NCBI RefSeq assembly: GCF_030733265.1
Contig: NZ_JASHJI010000024.1
Coordinates: 36,481-100,480, forward strand
Direction: 5' to 3'
From: Roseibium sp. MMSF_3412
Lineage (GTDB): Bacteria; Pseudomonadota; Alphaproteobacteria; Rhizobiales; Stappiaceae
DNA length: 64,000 bases
Numbering within the stretch: the stretch's first letter is position 1; each line of letters begins with the position of its first letter. This document shows, one piece after another, positions 52,591 to 60,336 of the stretch. The notes beneath the pieces are model-generated. The model was not told where the DNA came from, did not search any database, and was given only the letters and a program-made list of their open reading frames with translations. Made by a program: the position numbers and the translations under genes.

Positions 52591-53730
52591 TCATGACAGG
52601 TCGAAAATCATCATGACATAGGCAGCAAACAGCGTCAGATGAACGGCTCCCTGCAGGTAATTCGTTGTCCGCGTTCCGAATGTGATCAGGCTGACGACAA
52701 GGGTCAGGGCGAGCAGCACGATCTCCGGATAATCCAGTCCCAGTTCGATCCTGTGTCCGGTCACCCAGCTGACGACCAGAACGGCGGGAACCGTCAGTCC
52801 GATTGTCGATACCGCAGCGCCAAGACAGATGTTGACGGCGCGCTGAAGCTTGTTTTCCAGTGCGGCCCGCAGTCCGCTCATCCCCTCCGGCATCAGCACG
52901 AGGGCCGCAACGATGAAGCCGCTCAGGGCCAGAGGGGCTCCGATTCCTGAAGTGCCGGATTCGACGTAAAGCGCGAGTTTCTTGGACAGAAGGATGATCG
53001 GAACAAGCGCTCCGAACAGACCGGCAACGTGAAACGGGATCGACCGGACGACCGCCCCATGATGCTCACCGCCATCGTCGCCGGCATCCGGTTGACGGAA
53101 AATATCGCTGTGCGTCACCGTCTGCATGGCCAGGAAGACACCGTAAAGCAGAACGGACATCACGACTTCGAAGCTCGCCTGCAAGGGTGACAGTTCGCCG
53201 CCCGGTGCGGAATGGGTCATGCGCGGCAAAACGAGGGCGAACACGGCCAGAGGCACAAGCACGGCCAGGAACGCATTCGCACCCTGAAGATTGTAGGTCT
53301 GGTTCTTATGCCGCAGCCCACCTGCAAGCAGGCACAGGCCGATCAGTCCGTTCAGAACGATCATGATCACGGAAAACATCGTATCGCGCGCCATGGTGGG
53401 CGCTGCCTCGCCAGAGACCATGATCGCCACGATCAGCGCGACTTCAATCCCGACCACGGCAAGTGTGAGGATCAGGGTGCCGAACGGCTCCCCCAGGATC
53501 GTTGCCAGACACTCTGCATGCCTGACCACGGAAAAGGCACACCACATGACAGTGAGGAAGATAACCGCGAGCAGAGCGAGCGACGGCCCGACGCCAATGA
53601 CCTCCGGCTTCAGAATGTCACCTGAGGCGATAAACGCTGCGAATACGATGAAGCCTGCAAGGCTGGGCAATTCGGATCTGAAAATGGACACTGAAACCAC
53701 CGTTCCGTTACAGGAAACTGCGTGGAACAT
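52591..53730 (-). CDS. Ca2+(Na+)/H+ antiporter-like membrane protein (ChaA type)
   Basis: About 379 residues from ATG 53730, the first Met after the livF terminator at 53780-53806; a GTG slightly further in is an alternative. It has 10-11 transmembrane helices with two inverted halves, each with an acidic residue in the alpha-repeat: LAVVGIEVALI near residue 95 and VAALVLMPEGMSGL near residue 272. The acidic GDDGGEHHG loop separates the halves. This fits the CaCA superfamily, likely exporting Ca2+ or Na+ for protons. It is on the same strand as, but terminator-separated from, the liv operon. Confidence 0.83.
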   Translation of the reverse strand: MFHAVSCNGTVVSVSIFRSELPSLAGFIVFAAFIASGDILKPEVIGVGPSLALLAVIFLTVMWCAFSVVRHAECLATILGEPFGTLILTLAVVGIEVALIVAIMVSGEAAPTMARDTMFSVIMIVLNGLIGLCLLAGGLRHKNQTYNLQGANAFLAVLVPLAVFALVLPRMTHSAPGGELSPLQASFEVVMSVLLYGVFLAMQTVTHSDIFRQPDAGDDGGEHHGAVVRSIPFHVAGLFGALVPIILLSKKLALYVESGTSGIGAPLALSGFIVAALVLMPEGMSGLRAALENKLQRAVNICLGAAVSTIGLTVPAVLVVSWVTGHRIELGLDYPEIVLLALTLVVSLITFGTRTTNYLQGAVHLTLFAAYVMMIFDLS

Positions 53731-53779
53731 ATTTAGCCGTTCTGTGCCCCGGATGACCACACCGAAAAGCGCTAAAGAC

Positions 53780-53806
53780 AAAAAAGGCCGGCGCGATGCG
53801 CCGGCC
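53780..53806 (-). terminator. Terminator of the liv operon
   Basis: On the minus strand GGCCGGCGC-ATC-GCGCCGGCC followed by TTTTTT. A nine-base stem with a strong T-run, 24 bases after the livF stop. Confidence 0.92.
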
Positions 53807-53830
53807 AATGAAAATCCGATTGTTATTACG

Positions 53831-54610
53831 TCAGATCGCAAGATACTCCTGACGCAGTTCTTCATTGTCGAGAACTTCCTGTGCCGTGCCGTCAAAAACG
53901 ACCTCGCCCATGTCCAGAATCACAGCGCGGTCGGCAAGATGAAGCGCGGCAATCGCGTTCTGCTCCACGATGATCGTGGTAATGCCGAGTTCCTTGACAC
54001 CTTCGAGAATGCGCTCGATTTCCTGAACGATCACGGGAGCCAGACCCTCATATGGTTCGTCCAGAAGAAGCAGCTTGATATCGCGGGCGAGGATCCGGGC
54101 GACCGCCAGCATCTGCTGTTCTCCGCCCGACATGGTAACAGCTTCCTGCGCGCGGCGCTCGGCAAGCCGCGGGAAATGGTCGTAGATCCGCTCGATCGAC
54201 CAGCCTTTCGGTTCGGCGATCTGTGAAAGTTCCAGGTTTTCCTGAACCGTCAGACCCTGAATGATGCGCCGGTCTTCGGGTACGAGCCCGACGCCGACAC
54301 GCGCAGCCTGATAGCTCTGCATGTCGTGAAGCGGCTGATGATCGAGCCAGATTTCGCCATGGGTCAGGTTGGGATCATCCATCCGGGCAATGGTGCGGAG
54401 CGTTGAAGTCTTGCCAGCGCCGTTCCGCCCGAGCAAGGCCAGAATTTCACCCTCGCGGACATCGAAACTGATCCCCTGAACGATATAGCTTTCGCCATAG
54501 TAGGAGTGTAGGTCCCAGGCCGAGAAGTATGCCGGAGCCGTGCCGCGCGCCTTCTGGGGCTTGACCGCAGGTGCTGTTTTGCCTGCGAACTGATCTTCGA
54601 GAATGCTCAC
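53831..54610 (-). CDS. livF: Branched-chain amino-acid-type ABC transporter ATPase LivF
   Basis: A 259-residue ATPase with Walker A GRNGAGKTS, Q-loop, LSGGEQ-type signature in TMSGGEQQMLAVAR, Walker B LLLLDEPYEGLAP and the H-loop/switch near IIVEQN. GLVPEDRRIIQGLTVQENL is characteristic of LivF. The first 30 residues are an atypical extension before the ABC fold. Its ATG overlaps the livG stop (ATGA). Confidence 0.93.
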   Translation of the reverse strand: MSILEDQFAGKTAPAVKPQKARGTAPAYFSAWDLHSYYGESYIVQGISFDVREGEILALLGRNGAGKTSTLRTIARMDDPNLTHGEIWLDHQPLHDMQSYQAARVGVGLVPEDRRIIQGLTVQENLELSQIAEPKGWSIERIYDHFPRLAERRAQEAVTMSGGEQQMLAVARILARDIKLLLLDEPYEGLAPVIVQEIERILEGVKELGITTIIVEQNAIAALHLADRAVILDMGEVVFDGTAQEVLDNEELRQEYLAI

Positions 54611-55362
54611 AGGTGTGCTCCTCCGAGATAGGCTTCCTGAACGCGCGGATCGCCTTTGATGTCTTCCGGCTTGCCCTCGGCAATGATCGCGCCCTGGGCA
54701 AGGACGGTTACCTTGTCGGCAAGCGAGAACACGACATGCATGTCGTGCTCAATGACAACCTTGGTGATGCCGCGATCGCCAATCCGCTTCAAAAGGTCAA
54801 TCGTGTTGTTGGTATCGGCCCTGGACATGCCGGCTGTCGGCTCGTCCAGCAGAAGAAGCTTCGGGTCCTGCGACAGGCACATGGCCAGTTCCAGGCGGCG
54901 CTTGTCGCCGCGCGAAAGGCTGTCGGCGACCATGTCCTTCTTTTCGACCAGGCCGACGTCTTCCAGCATGTGAAGCGCCTTGTCGCGGACTTCCGTATCC
55001 TTGCCGACATCCGCGAATGCATGCAATTTGAATTCGCCGTCGCGTTTTGCCAGCGCCGGGATCATGATGTTTTCCATCAGCGTAAGATCCCCGAAGATCT
55101 CCGGTGTCTGGAACACCCGCGAAATACCGATCTGATTGATCTCGTAGGGTTTCATCCCGGTCAGCGAGATATCGCCGAACATGACGCTTCCGGTATCCGG
55201 CACGAGCCTGCCGATCAGGCAATTGAGGAAGGTCGACTTCCCGGCTCCGTTCGGGCCGATAATCGCCTGAACAGTGCCTTCCTCGACGGAGAAGTTCACA
55301 TCATTCAGGGCTCTCAGCCCGCCGAACGATTTGTTCACGCCCTCGACACGCAAGATTTCCAT
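54607..55362 (-). CDS. livG: Branched-chain amino-acid-type ABC transporter ATPase LivG
   Basis: A 251-residue ATPase with Walker A GPNGAGKST, signature LSRGDKRRLELAM (an R in the usual LSGG position), Walker B LLLLDEPTAGMSR and a switch His in VIEHDMHVV. GISRVFQTPEIFGDLTLMEN is typical of LivG. It pairs with LivF to power uptake through LivH/LivM. It lies 11 bases after livM. Confidence 0.94.
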   Translation of the reverse strand: MEILRVEGVNKSFGGLRALNDVNFSVEEGTVQAIIGPNGAGKSTFLNCLIGRLVPDTGSVMFGDISLTGMKPYEINQIGISRVFQTPEIFGDLTLMENIMIPALAKRDGEFKLHAFADVGKDTEVRDKALHMLEDVGLVEKKDMVADSLSRGDKRRLELAMCLSQDPKLLLLDEPTAGMSRADTNNTIDLLKRIGDRGITKVVIEHDMHVVFSLADKVTVLAQGAIIAEGKPEDIKGDPRVQEAYLGGAHL

Positions 55363-55373
55363 GTCATTTCACC

Positions 55374-56579
55374 TTATTCAGCTGGAGCGGCCTTGGGACG
55401 CGCAGTGGAATTCTCGTCCTTGGACGATTTGCGTTTGAAGAGCCTTCCGATCCTTTCCACGCCTTCCATGATGCCACCCGGCAGGAAGATCACGATCAGC
55501 ATGAACATGATACCGAGCGTCAGGTGCCAGCCTTTCCCGATGAAGGGATGAATGACAAAGACGAGGAAATCGGCAAGACCCTGCGGAAGCGCGGCGAACC
55601 AGTCGTACAGAATGTTGTCGTTGATCTTGGAGAAGATGTTCTCGCAATACTTGATGAAGCCCGCTCCGAGCACCGGACCGATCAGGGTCCCAGCCCCGCC
55701 GAGGATCGTCATCAGGACGACTTCACCGGACGCGGTCCACTGCATGCGTTCAGCACCTGCCAAGGGATCCATCGCAACCATCAGCCCACCGGCCAGTCCG
55801 GCGTACATTCCGGAGATGACGAACGCTGCCAGCGTGTAGGGTCTGCTGTTCAGTCCGGTAAAATTCATGCGCTGCTGGTTGGATTTGACCGCACGGAGCA
55901 TCATGCCGAAGGGCGAACGGAAGATCCGGATTGCCACATAGAACGCAATCATCATGACCACGGCGCACAGGTAGTACCCGGCATTGAAGGTGAACAGCCA
56001 GCCCCCCATGCTCAATTCGAAACTCTCGCGCATCGGAATGCCGAAGAAGTTCGCTGCCGGTATAGCGCCGTTTTCCGAGCTGACACCCAGAATGCGCGGA
56101 TCATCAAGCGCCAGCTGCAGGCCTGTTTCGCCGTTGGTGATCGGTGTCAGCACCGAATAAGCAAGCGAAAACGACATCTGCGCGAAAGCCAGCGTCAGGA
56201 TCGAGAAATAGATCCCGGACCGGCGCAGCGAGATATAGCCGACCAGCAGGGAAAACAAACCGGCGAAGACGACCGACATGAAGATCGCCGGAATGACGTT
56301 CATGGTCAAAAGCTTCATCATCCAGACACCGGCATAAGAACCGACACCCAGGAAGGCGGCATGCCCGAAACTCAGGTAGCCCGTCAGGCCGAACAGGATG
56401 TTGAAGCCAATCGCGAAGATCCCGAAAATCAGGAACCGCTGCATCAGGTCAGGATAACCGGCGTTGAACTGTGCCAGCTCGGATCCTTCCGGAAACGGGT
56501 TGAGCAGGAACGGCGCCAGCACAACGAGGAGCAAGACCAGGAAGAAGAGCGATGTATCTTTTTTGTTCAGTCCAAACAT
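55374..56579 (-). CDS. livM: Branched-chain amino-acid-type ABC permease LivM
   Basis: A 401-residue permease with about 9-10 transmembrane helices. FNILFGLTGYLSFGHAAFLGVGSYAGVWMM and ILGGAGTLIGPVLGAGFI are hallmark segments, the latter forming the ATPase coupling loop. It is longer at the C-terminus than E. coli LivM, ending in a charged tail. It lies two bases after livH, so translation is coupled. Confidence 0.94.
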   Translation of the reverse strand: MFGLNKKDTSLFFLVLLLVVLAPFLLNPFPEGSELAQFNAGYPDLMQRFLIFGIFAIGFNILFGLTGYLSFGHAAFLGVGSYAGVWMMKLLTMNVIPAIFMSVVFAGLFSLLVGYISLRRSGIYFSILTLAFAQMSFSLAYSVLTPITNGETGLQLALDDPRILGVSSENGAIPAANFFGIPMRESFELSMGGWLFTFNAGYYLCAVVMMIAFYVAIRIFRSPFGMMLRAVKSNQQRMNFTGLNSRPYTLAAFVISGMYAGLAGGLMVAMDPLAGAERMQWTASGEVVLMTILGGAGTLIGPVLGAGFIKYCENIFSKINDNILYDWFAALPQGLADFLVFVIHPFIGKGWHLTLGIMFMLIVIFLPGGIMEGVERIGRLFKRKSSKDENSTARPKAAPAE

Positions 56580-56582
56580 GAC

Positions 56583-57614
56583 TCAGCTCTCCATAACGCC
56601 CTTGCGGCCCATCAGACCCCGCGGACGGGTCAGGAGGATCACGATTGCAACGAGATAAATGATGATCTGGTTGATGCCGGGCAGCAACGCGACGACTTGC
56701 GCCATGGAGGCGAAACTTTCAAGAATTCCAAGCAGGAAGCCGGCCAGAACCGCGCCCGGAAGCGAGCCCATTCCGCCGACAACAACGACGACGAAGCTCA
56801 GGACGAGGAAGTCCATTCCCATATGGTAATTCGGTGAATTGATCGGCGCATACATGACACCGGCAAGCCCGGCGACCACGGCGGCAAGCGCGAACATGAC
56901 CGTAAAGCGCTTGTCGATATTGATGCCGAGCAATCCGACGGTCGACCGGTCAGCCATCCCCGCTCGAACGACCATTCCGAAGGTCGTGAACTGCAGGAAG
57001 GCGAACACGGCACCGATGATGACCGCGGCGAACAGGAAGTAAACAATGCGCCAGTACGGATAGATGATGATATTCGGATCCATGCCGAGCATCGCACCGA
57101 AATCAAGGCTGCCGGCGAACACGTCGGGCGCCGGGGTCGGGATCGGATTGGCACCGAAGAAGTACTTGATGATCTCCTGCAGCACGATGGCGAGGCCGAA
57201 AGTCACCAGGATCTGGTCCGCGTGCGGACGCTTGTAGAAATACTTGATCAGGCCGCGTTCCATGAGGAGCCCGACCAGCGCCATGATCGGTATGGAAAAC
57301 AGGATCGCCAGCGGGACCGACCAGTCTATTATCGCCGCCCCCGTCTCCGGCCCGAACCAGGCTTCGACATAGGGTGTTTCGACCTTCAGGGGATTGCCGA
57401 GAAAATCCTTCTGGGTCTCATCGATCGTCACGAACGACAATGAGAGCAGACGGCTCAGCGTGACCGCGCAGAACGCCCCGATCATGAACAGCGCGCCGTG
57501 GGCGAAGTTCACCACGCCGAGCGTTCCGAAAATGAGGGTAAGGCCCAACGCGATCAGCGCGTAGGCTGACCCCTTGTCGAGACCGTTCAGAATTTGAAGA
57601 AGTATCGCGTCCAT
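56583..57614 (-). CDS. livH: Branched-chain amino-acid-type ABC permease LivH
   Basis: About 343 residues from ATG 57614, with a GAG-type ribosome site; TTG 57623 is an alternative. LNGLDKGSAYALIALGLTLIFGTLGVVNFAHGALFMIGAF is the usual LivH start, and VVVVGGMGSLPGAVLAGFLLG is the coupling loop. It has an extra loop (about 65-105) compared with E. coli LivH. It forms the channel with LivM. Confidence 0.94.
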   Translation of the reverse strand: MDAILLQILNGLDKGSAYALIALGLTLIFGTLGVVNFAHGALFMIGAFCAVTLSRLLSLSFVTIDETQKDFLGNPLKVETPYVEAWFGPETGAAIIDWSVPLAILFSIPIMALVGLLMERGLIKYFYKRPHADQILVTFGLAIVLQEIIKYFFGANPIPTPAPDVFAGSLDFGAMLGMDPNIIIYPYWRIVYFLFAAVIIGAVFAFLQFTTFGMVVRAGMADRSTVGLLGINIDKRFTVMFALAAVVAGLAGVMYAPINSPNYHMGMDFLVLSFVVVVVGGMGSLPGAVLAGFLLGILESFASMAQVVALLPGINQIIIYLVAIVILLTRPRGLMGRKGVMES

Positions 57615-57678
57615 CGCTATCAACTCGGATCATCAGCGCGAGTCAAAATCCCCAACCACGCACTATTTCTAATATAAA

Positions 57679-57705
57679 GGGACAGGGCGAAGACCGCCCC
57701 GTCCC
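57679..57705 (-). terminator. Hairpin between livJ and livH, probable attenuating element
   Basis: On the minus strand GGGACGGGGCG-loop-CGCCCTGTCCC follows the binding-protein gene, with a weak TTTATATTAG run after. Such intra-operon hairpins commonly make the binding protein more abundant than the permease. Confidence 0.7.
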
Positions 57706-57721
57706 TCCGTTTTCATGGATA

Positions 57722-59077
57722 TTAAGCGCCCGGGTTACAGGTTCCCAGCGCACCGCCCGCGAACTGCGGATGATCCGGCGGATAGGTGACCTGAGCAGCC
57801 GGTGTCACTTCGACGATTTCCAGAAGGTCGAATGCGGAGCTCGGGTTTTCCTTACCCTTCACGACCAGGACGTCCTTGAAGCACTGGTGGTCTTCAGCCC
57901 TGTAGAGCGTCTTGCCGTTGCCCAGACCGTCGAACTCGAAACCTTCGAGGGCTTCGACAACACCGCACGGGTTGAACGTACCGGCACGCTCACATGCATC
58001 TGCATAGAGGAGAGCCTGAACGTAGGTCGTGTGGGCTGCCTGGCTCGGCGGGAAGCCGTATTTCTGACCGAACGACTGAACGAATGCCTTGGAGCCTTCG
58101 TCCTGAAGCGACCAGTGCCAGTTGGTGGAACCGAAGATGCCCTTAACGTTTTCACCGGCACCCTTTGCCATCAGGCGGGAATACAGCGGAACGATGATCT
58201 CGAAGTTCTTGCCGTTCACCTGCTTGTCGCGCAGACCGAACTGAACGGCGTTGGTGAGCGAGTTCACCATGTTGCCGCCGTAGTGGTTCAGCACGAGCAC
58301 GTCAGCATCGGACTGCAGAACCGGCGTGATGTATGCCGAGAAATCCGTTGCCGCCAGAGGCGTCTTGACGGTTTCGACCGTTTCCCAACCCAGAGATTCC
58401 GTGGATTCACGAACAGCCTGCTCGGTGGTGTAACCCCAGTTGTAGTCCGCGGTCAGGTGATAAGCCTTACGGTCATCGCCATATGCGTTCTTGAGAACCG
58501 GAGCCAGTGCGGCACCGGACATGTAGGAGTTGAAGAAGTGACGGAAGCCGTTGGCTTTCTTGTCTTTACCGGTGGTGTCGTTGGAGTGGGTCAGACCGGC
58601 CATGAAGATGACGCCCGCTTCCTGGCAGAGCGCCTGCACGGCAACCGCCACGCCGGAGGACGAACCACCGGTGATCATGATAGCGCCGTCTTTTTCGATC
58701 ATGGACTTCGCCGATGCGCGCGCCGCATCAGACTTGGTCTGTGTGTCACCCGTGACATACTCGACCTTCTTGCCAAGGATACCATTGCCCTTGAGCGCCT
58801 TGGACGAGAACGTGTTGAGCATGCCGCCGTCGCCTTCACCGTTCAGGTGCTCGACTGCGAGCTGGTATGCGCGCAGTTCGTCGGCACCCTCATCCGCGTA
58901 AGGGCCTGTTTGGGGCACGTTGAAACCCAGTGTCACCGTCGCGCCGGTCGGCTCATTCAGGTAGCCGGCAGACCATGCACGGCTCGTGAAGATCGTTGGC
59001 ATCGCAAGGGCGCTGCCGCCAAGGGCACCAGCACGCAAGATCGAACGACGATTTAGGGGTTTACGTATTAAACTCAT
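57722..59077 (-). CDS. Periplasmic substrate-binding protein of the branched-chain amino-acid-type ABC transporter
   Basis: A 451-residue type I periplasmic binding protein. A twin-arginine signal peptide (NRRSILRAGALGG, cleavage near RAWSA) implies folded export. TLGFNVPQTGPYADEGADELRAYQLAVEHLNG begins the mature domain, and VMITGGSSSGVAVAVQALC-type motif (IMITGGSSSGVAVAVQ) and HTTYVQALLYADACERAG fit the LivJ/UrtA/FmdD group. Substrate (branched-chain amino acids, urea, amides or others) cannot be assigned. It heads the operon and has a long AT-rich upstream region. Confidence 0.9.
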   Translation of the reverse strand: MSLIRKPLNRRSILRAGALGGSALAMPTIFTSRAWSAGYLNEPTGATVTLGFNVPQTGPYADEGADELRAYQLAVEHLNGEGDGGMLNTFSSKALKGNGILGKKVEYVTGDTQTKSDAARASAKSMIEKDGAIMITGGSSSGVAVAVQALCQEAGVIFMAGLTHSNDTTGKDKKANGFRHFFNSYMSGAALAPVLKNAYGDDRKAYHLTADYNWGYTTEQAVRESTESLGWETVETVKTPLAATDFSAYITPVLQSDADVLVLNHYGGNMVNSLTNAVQFGLRDKQVNGKNFEIIVPLYSRLMAKGAGENVKGIFGSTNWHWSLQDEGSKAFVQSFGQKYGFPPSQAAHTTYVQALLYADACERAGTFNPCGVVEALEGFEFDGLGNGKTLYRAEDHQCFKDVLVVKGKENPSSAFDLLEIVEVTPAAQVTYPPDHPQFAGGALGTCNPGA

Positions 59078-59320
59078 ACTTTCCTCCCAGAAAGGATCGG
59101 TGCGCCCCCTTCGGACGCACCTGCAGTAGCTGTACAGCCGCTAGCAGTTCTGGAGTGTTCCCCGACCGGATAACCGGATCCTCAACGTCAAAACCGCAAG
59201 CTGGAAGGACTGTAGAAAAAGTCATTACAAATCAGCAATACGACTATCGGATCGTGCCGGCTCAACACTTTATTAGACTTTCGAAGTATTCATGCGTCAA
59301 AATTTGTAAAAAGACTTTTT

Positions 59321-59339
59321 GATTTTGCAGCGCAAAATC
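59321..59339. promoter_or_regulatory. Perfect palindrome, candidate operator
   Basis: GATTTTGC-AGC-GCAAAATC, eight-base arms around a three-base centre, in the AT-rich upstream region of the binding-protein gene. Likely a dimeric regulator site; the regulator is not identified. Confidence 0.5.
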
Positions 59340-59379
59340 CTTTTTCATTATTATTTTTAGCGCTTTAATCTATTTTATG

Positions 59380-59390
59380 TTGCGTCGCAA
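59380..59390. promoter_or_regulatory. Second short palindrome, candidate operator
   Basis: TTGCG-T-CGCAA, 41 bases beyond the first palindrome and sharing the TTGC/GCAA core. The two may be bound by the same regulator on successive helical faces. Confidence 0.4.
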
Positions 59391-59561
59391 AATTACTACT
59401 GACTGGTGCCTAATTTTTAGAACCTGATCAACTGCTTAGACCAAAGTTGCACGCACGCACGTCCAATAGGTTGTGCCAAACAAAATTGACGCGCAACAAG
59501 GCCTCGCAGTAATGTCCAGAAACCAAACTCGCCGCCTAAATTTTCATCAGGAATCTGCTTC

Positions 59562-60170
59562 ATGTCCTTCATCGAGTCGCTCGAGGAACTACACTCCCAC
59601 TATGGCGTTGCCGGTGAGGCCTCGACCATAAAGGAGATCGATTTTCTCAGCGGTCATTACCGCAGTATCGTCGAATCATCGTCCTTTTGCGCCCTGTCGA
59701 CCTGCGGCCCGGAGGGTCTTGACTGTTCTCCGCGTGGAGACGAGGGAAGCGTCGTGCGGATCGAGGACGAGAAAACGCTGCTGATGCCGGATCGGCGCGG
59801 AAACAATCGCGTCGATTCGCTCCGCAATATTGTCCGCGACCCGCGCGTGTCGCTGATGTTCATGATCCCCGGCTGGAACAACGTGCTCAGGATCAACGGC
59901 AAGGCCGGGATTTCGGTCGATCCGGATCTTCTGGCGTCCTTCGACATGGAGGGGCATCTGCCTCGCTCGGTGATCGTGATCACCATCGAGGCTGTCTATT
60001 TCCAGTGCGCCCGCGCCATCATGCGCGCCGGGCTCTGGAAGAAAGAAAATCTCAGCGAGAACGGCTCCCTGCCCTCGCCGGGCATGATCATGCAGGAGAT
60101 CAAGCAAGGCTTCGACGGTGAAACCTATGATGCGGAATGGCCGGGCCGCGCTGCAAAAAGCATGTGGTAG
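59562..60170 (+). CDS. Pyridoxamine 5'-phosphate oxidase-like (PPOX) flavoprotein
   Basis: A 202-residue split-barrel protein of the MSMEG_1061 type. FCALSTCGPEGLDCSPRGDEG and LLMPDRRGNNRVDSLRNIVRDPRVSLMFMIPG are family hallmarks for FMN or F420/haem-type binding; RINGKAGI and QCARAIMRAGLW follow. Enzymatic role unknown, with FMN the most likely cofactor. It stands alone on the plus strand. Confidence 0.87.
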   Translation: MSFIESLEELHSHYGVAGEASTIKEIDFLSGHYRSIVESSSFCALSTCGPEGLDCSPRGDEGSVVRIEDEKTLLMPDRRGNNRVDSLRNIVRDPRVSLMFMIPGWNNVLRINGKAGISVDPDLLASFDMEGHLPRSVIVITIEAVYFQCARAIMRAGLWKKENLSENGSLPSPGMIMQEIKQGFDGETYDAEWPGRAAKSMW

Positions 60171-60336
60171 CACATGAAAAAGCGGCCTCACCAGCCATGA
60201 TCCGACAACCGCCATCGCCATCCTCCGGGCCGTACGTTGCGACCCGTCCGCTCTCATTTTCCGATGACCCTTGGCTGACAGCCCTTTTCACTCCATATCT
60301 GCACAAACGACAGACCGTTTCTATTTGAGGATCACC

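Larger units (their letters stand above)
59078..59561. other. AT-rich divergent promoter region (livJ-type gene and PPOX gene)
   Basis: About 485 bases with no gene. A strong AT shift (about 59215-59425) stands out from the flanks and contains two palindromes described separately. TTGACG at about 59487 with GTAATG 17 bases on could be a weak promoter for the PPOX gene. Confidence 0.5.

Noticed and set aside
55524..56837. 437-codon plus-strand frame opposite livM and livH
   Set aside because: Highly charged His/Asp/Arg/Glu-rich composition typical of the antisense of a membrane protein gene.
57770..59056. 428-codon plus-strand frame opposite the binding-protein gene
   Set aside because: Shadow frame; the minus strand has a Tat signal and the binding-protein fold motifs.
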